Assembly: GCA_964448135.1 (NCBI GenBank)
Contig: CAYUVH010000007.1
Coordinates: forward strand, 62,001 to 126,000
Reading direction: 5' to 3'
Source: CAYUVH01 sp964448135
GTDB lineage: Bacteria > Verrucomicrobiota > Verrucomicrobiia > Limisphaerales > UBA8199
DNA: 64,000 nucleotides
Both the position numbers and the translations under genes were made by a program. Of the stretch, positions 60,615 through 64,000 are shown in pieces (position 1 is the first letter of the stretch; each line of letters opens with the position of its first letter). Below the pieces are notes generated by a model. That model ran no database searches and was not told the DNA's origin. It saw only the letters and a list, made by a program, of their open reading frames with translations.

Positions 60615-61274
60615 GTGCCGCGAGAAACCAAAGCCGATAAAACCAGCCGCACCGCGAAGATCATCGCCGGGCTCAAGCAGACGTACCCCAACGCCCATTG
60701 CGAACTCAATTTTTCCACTCCGCTCGAACTGCTGATCGCCACGATCCTTTCTGCGCAGTGCACCGACGTGCGCGTCAACATCGTGACCGAGAGCCTCTTT
60801 AAAAAGTACCGCACGCCCGAGGACTACGCCCGCGCGCCCATCGCTGAACTGGAAAACGCCATCAAAAGCACCGGCTTCTTTCGCAACAAAGCCAAAAGCA
60901 TCCAGAACTGCTGCCGCGCCCTCGCCGACAAACACGGCGGGAAAGTTCCGAAAACCATGGAGGAACTCATCGAGCTCGGCGGCGTGGGCCGCAAGACCGC
61001 GAACGTGGTCCTCGGGAACGCCTACAATATCAATGTCGGCGTGGTCGTGGACACGCACGTGACCCGCTTGAGTTTTCGCCTCGGCCTGAGCGCCCAAACC
61101 ACCGCCGAAAAGATCGAACAGGAACTGATGACCCTCGTGCCGCAGGCCGATTGGACGCTCTTCAGCCACCTCCTCATCTGGCACGGCCGCCGCCGCTGCA
61201 CCGCCCGCAATCCAGATTGCCCCCATTGCGAAATCGCGCATTTGTGTCCAAAGCTCGGCGTGAAGCAGGCATGA
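60615..61274 (+). CDS. nth: Endonuclease III
   Basis: A 219-aa DNA glycosylase/AP lyase that removes oxidised pyrimidines in base excision repair. The GTG at 60615 is the first plausible start. The helix-hairpin-helix L-G-G-V-G-R-K-T-A-N (121-130) carries the catalytic lysine Lys127, and Asp146 lies in V-V-D-T-H-V-T-R. Four cysteines spaced C195-x6-C202-x2-C205-x5-C211 bind the 4Fe-4S cluster. Length and motifs are those of the full enzyme. Its stop overlaps the start of the next gene as ATGA. A housekeeping gene that marks the end of the surface-glycan region. Confidence 0.95.
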   Translation: MPRETKADKTSRTAKIIAGLKQTYPNAHCELNFSTPLELLIATILSAQCTDVRVNIVTESLFKKYRTPEDYARAPIAELENAIKSTGFFRNKAKSIQNCCRALADKHGGKVPKTMEELIELGGVGRKTANVVLGNAYNINVGVVVDTHVTRLSFRLGLSAQTTAEKIEQELMTLVPQADWTLFSHLLIWHGRRRCTARNPDCPHCEIAHLCPKLGVKQA

Positions 61275-61951
61275 CCGGCGACGTTTACCTCACTGGCCCG
61301 GGCGAACCCGCCTTCAACATGGCCTTCGACGAAGCCATGCTGCTCGCGATGCCCCGGCTCGCCCGCCCCATCCTGCGCTTCTACGGCTGGAACCAGCCCG
61401 CCGCCACCTTCGGCTATTCCCAAAAATACGCCGACGTCGAAGCCGTCACCCTCCTCCGTCCCCTTATCCGCCGTCCCACCGGCGGGGGCGTGGTGCCGCA
61501 CGACGCCGATTGGACCTACAGCCTCGCGTTCCCAACCAACAGCAACTGGTACGAATTGAAGGCCGAGGAAAGTTATCGTCAAGTCCACGCTTGGCTCAAA
61601 GCCGCGTTCGGACAGTTCAACATCCCCACCGAACTCGCCCCCTGCTGCAAAAAGGAACTCCCCGGCCAATGCTTCATCGGCCACGAAAAATCCGACCTCC
61701 TCTGGCACGGCCGCAAAATCGCCGGCGCCGCCCAGCGCCGCACTCGCGACGGTTTGCTGATCCAAGGCTCAATCCAACCACCCGTCGGAAGCCCCTCCCG
61801 CGACACGTGGCAGCTAAAAGCCATCGAGAATGCGTGCTGGCCGGACGGCCTGAGTTGGAAAACAGCGCAACCCGATGCGCTGATCCTCGAATCTGCGCGG
61901 GAATTGACTACCAAAAAATTCGCCTCGTCCGCCTTCAACCAAAAGCGCTGA
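61271..61951 (+). CDS. Lipoate-protein ligase A/octanoyltransferase family protein
   Basis: A 226-aa protein from the ATG at 61271-61273, which overlaps the nth stop. Family signatures: N-M-A-F-D-E-A-M-L near the start, R-R-P-T-G-G-G (67-73), D-W-T-Y-S-L-A-F-P and the lysine Lys149 in H-G-R-K-I-A-G-A-A-Q-R-R. Members attach lipoate or octanoate to the E2 and GcvH proteins of 2-oxoacid dehydrogenases and the glycine cleavage system, in the cytoplasm. At 226 aa it lacks the C-terminal accessory domain of E. coli LplA, so it may be an octanoyl/lipoyl transferase of the LipM/LipL kind. Confidence 0.85.
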   Translation: MTGDVYLTGPGEPAFNMAFDEAMLLAMPRLARPILRFYGWNQPAATFGYSQKYADVEAVTLLRPLIRRPTGGGVVPHDADWTYSLAFPTNSNWYELKAEESYRQVHAWLKAAFGQFNIPTELAPCCKKELPGQCFIGHEKSDLLWHGRKIAGAAQRRTRDGLLIQGSIQPPVGSPSRDTWQLKAIENACWPDGLSWKTAQPDALILESARELTTKKFASSAFNQKR

Positions 61952-62083
61952 TCTAAACCCACTGGCACCGAAGTGCTTCGGGCTGAAGGCCCGGGAAACC
62001 TCGTCCAACCATTCAGCCAGCCCTGCAAGGGCGAAACTCTTTGGCTCCATGACGGCGCGTGCGCCCCTCTCCTTCGACGCCTG

Positions 62084-64000
62084 CTAATCCACAAATATCG
62101 TCTCGTTCGCCAGCAACAGGATTTGCGCGTACAACTCCAAAGGCGAAACCTTCTGATTCGGCAGCACCGGCGCGTTAAGAAAATTCGTCCCATCCTTCAC
62201 CTCCTGTTTGGCCGGCGGACGTTGATACACCAATTCGTACAGCGCCTGAATCTTCTGCTCCGGCGTCGCGGCGGATTTCACCGCGCTTCGCTCCGCCAGA
62301 TTGTGCGCTTCCTGCAAAATGAAGGGGCTGTTCATCAGAAACAGCGCCTGCTGCGGCACGATCGTGTGAAAACGGCCTTGGTTGCTCGTGTCGGGATTCG
62401 CAAAATCAAACGTCCGGAACAGCCCCGGCAAATTCTGCCGGTCAATCAATCCATACAGTGTGCGCCGTTGCGAAAATGGCTCAGTCACGATGTCCACCGG
62501 CAACCCTCCCACTCGCAAATCAATCTGCCCGGCCAGCGCCAGGAACGTATCCCGCATGGCCTCGAAATCCAGCCGCTGACGGTTCATCCGCGAAATCAGC
62601 CGGTTCTCCGGGTCCGCCTTCCGCGTCGCCGGCGACGCCTCGCAACTCTGTTGATAAGCCGCCGACAGCACGATCATCCGGTGCAACGCCTTCGTGCTCC
62701 AACCGTTCGCCATGAACGACGCCGCCAGGTAATCCAGCAACTCGCGCTGCACCGGCGCCTCCGTGCGCACGCCAAAATCCCCCGGCGTCGTGACCAGTCC
62801 CTCACCGAAGTGATGCAGCCACACGCGATTCACATACACCCGCGCGGTGAGCGGATTTGCCGGACTCGCAATCGCCCGCGCCAGCTCCAACCGGCCGCTG
62901 CCATTGGTAAATGGCGCGGCCGCCGCAACGCTCAACACCTCCAGGAACCGCCGCGGCACCTCCGCACCCGGATTGGAGGGATTGCCGCGAATCAGCACGC
63001 GTGAATTCCCGGGGTTCGCCCGGTCTTCCAGCACCATCGCCCGCAACGGCGCGCCGGCATGCGTCCAGTTCAAGGCGTCGATCTTGTTGCGGATCGGCGC
63101 GGTCCCTTCGCTGATGCCCCGCGAAAGAATCGTCTCCGCCTCCGCCACCGGCAGATTCACCGGCGCGCCCTCGCCATACAGCACCAGCCGCAACGCCTCC
63201 TGATCGGCGTCGGCAAAATTCGTCACCGCGGGCTTCTTGTCCTTCGCCGCCGCTTCCACCGCCGCCTTCCAATCCGCGTCCACCGACTTGAAGACCTTGT
63301 TGTAACTCTCCGCGACACCCTTCAACGACCCCGGCGCATCCGTTGCCAGCGTCTTTTTAATCTTTGGATTCACCGCGCTCAGATTCGTCAGCGTGCCAAC
63401 CGTGTTGGTGGTAAAATCCGCCGCCGGAATCTTCGCCAGTTCGAACCACGCCCCAAACACCGCGTCCGGCTTCTTCTCCTGGTCATCGAGATACTTTATC
63501 CAGCGCTTCAATACCGCCGGGTTCAACTTCTGCTCGCCCGCGTACGTATCCAATTTAGCGTCGTCCTTGAGCGCCGCCGCCCCGCGCGCGCCCAGCAAAT
63601 AATCGCCCACCTTGTGCCGCAGCTTCTCCTCAAAATCCGCCACGTGCTTCTTTGTGAATGCCGTAATCTCCTCTTCGATTTTCCCCTTCTCCACCAGGAA
63701 CGCCTGGTAGTCTGGCGTGTCGTGTAGCGGCGCCAGCAGCGGCAACTCGGCCGGCTCGTCGCTGCCGGCAAATACTCCGTGCAGCGCGTAATAATCCTTT
63801 GTCGAGATCGGCTCAAACTTATGGTCGTGGCACCGCGCGCACGTCACCGTCAAACCCATCGTCCCGCGCGAGACGACGTCGATGCGGTCGTCAATAATGT
63901 CGTTCTGATTGTTCAGGAACCGCCGGCCCAGCGTCAGAAAACCCAGCGCCGCCAGCGCCTGCTGATTCCTACCCACGCTCCCAACCTCGTTCGACGCACC
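62084..64000 (-). CDS. DUF1549/DUF1553 protein (PSD1 family), C-terminal part, truncated by the window edge
   Basis: About 638 residues are visible; the frame is open to base 64000, reading G-A-S-N-E-V-G-S before the first internal GTG, so the true start is outside. The visible part begins with the end of a DUF1549 domain (G-F-L-T-L-G-R-R-F-L-N-N, I-D-V-V-S-R-G-T-M-G-L-T-V-T-C-A-R-C-H-D-H-K-F), followed by a linker and the DUF1553 domain (A-S-P-A-N-P-L-T-A-R-V-Y-V-N-R-V-W, R-M-N-R-Q-R-L-D-F-E-A-M-R-D). These proteins are abundant in Planctomycetes and Verrucomicrobia, usually secreted with an N-terminal haem-binding domain, and are suspected to act in sulfated-polysaccharide degradation. Convergent with the lipoate-ligase gene. 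Confidence 0.9.
   Translation of the reverse strand, partial: GASNEVGSVGRNQQALAALGFLTLGRRFLNNQNDIIDDRIDVVSRGTMGLTVTCARCHDHKFEPISTKDYYALHGVFAGSDEPAELPLLAPLHDTPDYQAFLVEKGKIEEEITAFTKKHVADFEEKLRHKVGDYLLGARGAAALKDDAKLDTYAGEQKLNPAVLKRWIKYLDDQEKKPDAVFGAWFELAKIPAADFTTNTVGTLTNLSAVNPKIKKTLATDAPGSLKGVAESYNKVFKSVDADWKAAVEAAAKDKKPAVTNFADADQEALRLVLYGEGAPVNLPVAEAETILSRGISEGTAPIRNKIDALNWTHAGAPLRAMVLEDRANPGNSRVLIRGNPSNPGAEVPRRFLEVLSVAAAAPFTNGSGRLELARAIASPANPLTARVYVNRVWLHHFGEGLVTTPGDFGVRTEAPVQRELLDYLAASFMANGWSTKALHRMIVLSAAYQQSCEASPATRKADPENRLISRMNRQRLDFEAMRDTFLALAGQIDLRVGGLPVDIVTEPFSQRRTLYGLIDRQNLPGLFRTFDFANPDTSNQGRFHTIVPQQALFLMNSPFILQEAHNLAERSAVKSAATPEQKIQALYELVYQRPPAKQEVKDGTNFLNAPVLPNQKVSPLELYAQILLLANETIFVD

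Noticed and set aside
60516..61765. Minus-strand open frames opposite nth and the lipoate-ligase gene
   Set aside because: The plus-strand products have complete catalytic motifs and four-base coupling; the opposite frames show none.
61952..62083. Possible dispersed repeat between the convergent lipoate-ligase and DUF1553 genes
   Set aside because: Words such as GGCTGAAGGCCCGGG and CCCTGCAAGGGCG look hairpin-prone, but only one copy is in the window and neither strand has a clear terminator T-run, so nothing can be concluded.

Overview
The window looks like a GC-rich chromosome segment from a soil or freshwater member of Verrucomicrobiota, probably the Pedosphaera/Limisphaerales side. This is inferred from three things: a DUF1549/DUF1553 gene with the C-x-x-C-H-D-H-K motif at the right edge, giant Ig/cadherin-like secreted proteins, and the recurring C-terminal module of the form GRTYRLQ...TNW...RFYRV. 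No rRNA, tRNA, CRISPR array, transposase or phage gene was seen. Everything from position 1 to about 54,970 is on the minus strand, so it is best read from right to left.

From the right on the minus strand: a small membrane-peptide gene with its own intrinsic terminator (54768-54971) is followed by a long exopolysaccharide (EPS) operon (54364 down to about 41367). The operon encodes an initiating sugar-phosphate transferase, WbpB/WbpD/WbpE-like enzymes for a 2,3-diamino sugar, a chain-length protein fused to a degenerate tyrosine-kinase-like domain, a DUF354 glycosyltransferase, a UDP-GlcNAc 2-epimerase, a polysaccharide-deacetylase-like protein, two family 2 glycosyltransferases and a Wzy-like polymerase. 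Next come secreted proteins: two beta-helix proteins with a shared carbohydrate-binding tail (41119-36433), a 2,789-aa LamG/Ig-repeat/beta-helix protein (36240-27871), a methyltransferase and a glycosyltransferase (27736-25646), and two paralogous giants of 2,603 and 3,978 aa (25477-17666 and 17445-5509). Both giants start with an amidotransferase-like plus polysaccharide-deacetylase-like head and carry long cadherin-like tandem repeats.

The left end (5435 to 1) is a tightly coupled operon with four-base stop/start overlaps: a stand-alone adenylation enzyme, three GNAT acyltransferases, two acyl carrier proteins, a ketoacyl-ACP-synthase-III-like enzyme, an FdtA-like sugar ketoisomerase and the first codons of a DegT-type aminotransferase. 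It reads as a pathway that builds an unusual acyl or aminoacyl group on a carrier protein and attaches it to a 3-amino-deoxysugar. I consider it the best candidate here for an undescribed pathway.

On the plus strand, 55851-60343 holds two related secreted proteins with an unrecognised C-terminal YNGLF domain, then endonuclease III and a lipoate-ligase-family gene (60615-61951). Intergenic DNA between them carries REP-like palindromes and short direct repeats.

A non-coding signal ties the region together. Paired TCCGTA hexamers, 17-19 nt apart and in the same orientation, lie 85-145 nt upstream of the start codons of all three giant surface-protein genes and of the EPS operon. In three of the four sites a GACGG or GACGC element lies at a fixed place between them. 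This may be a shared promoter or operator coordinating EPS with the surface proteins.
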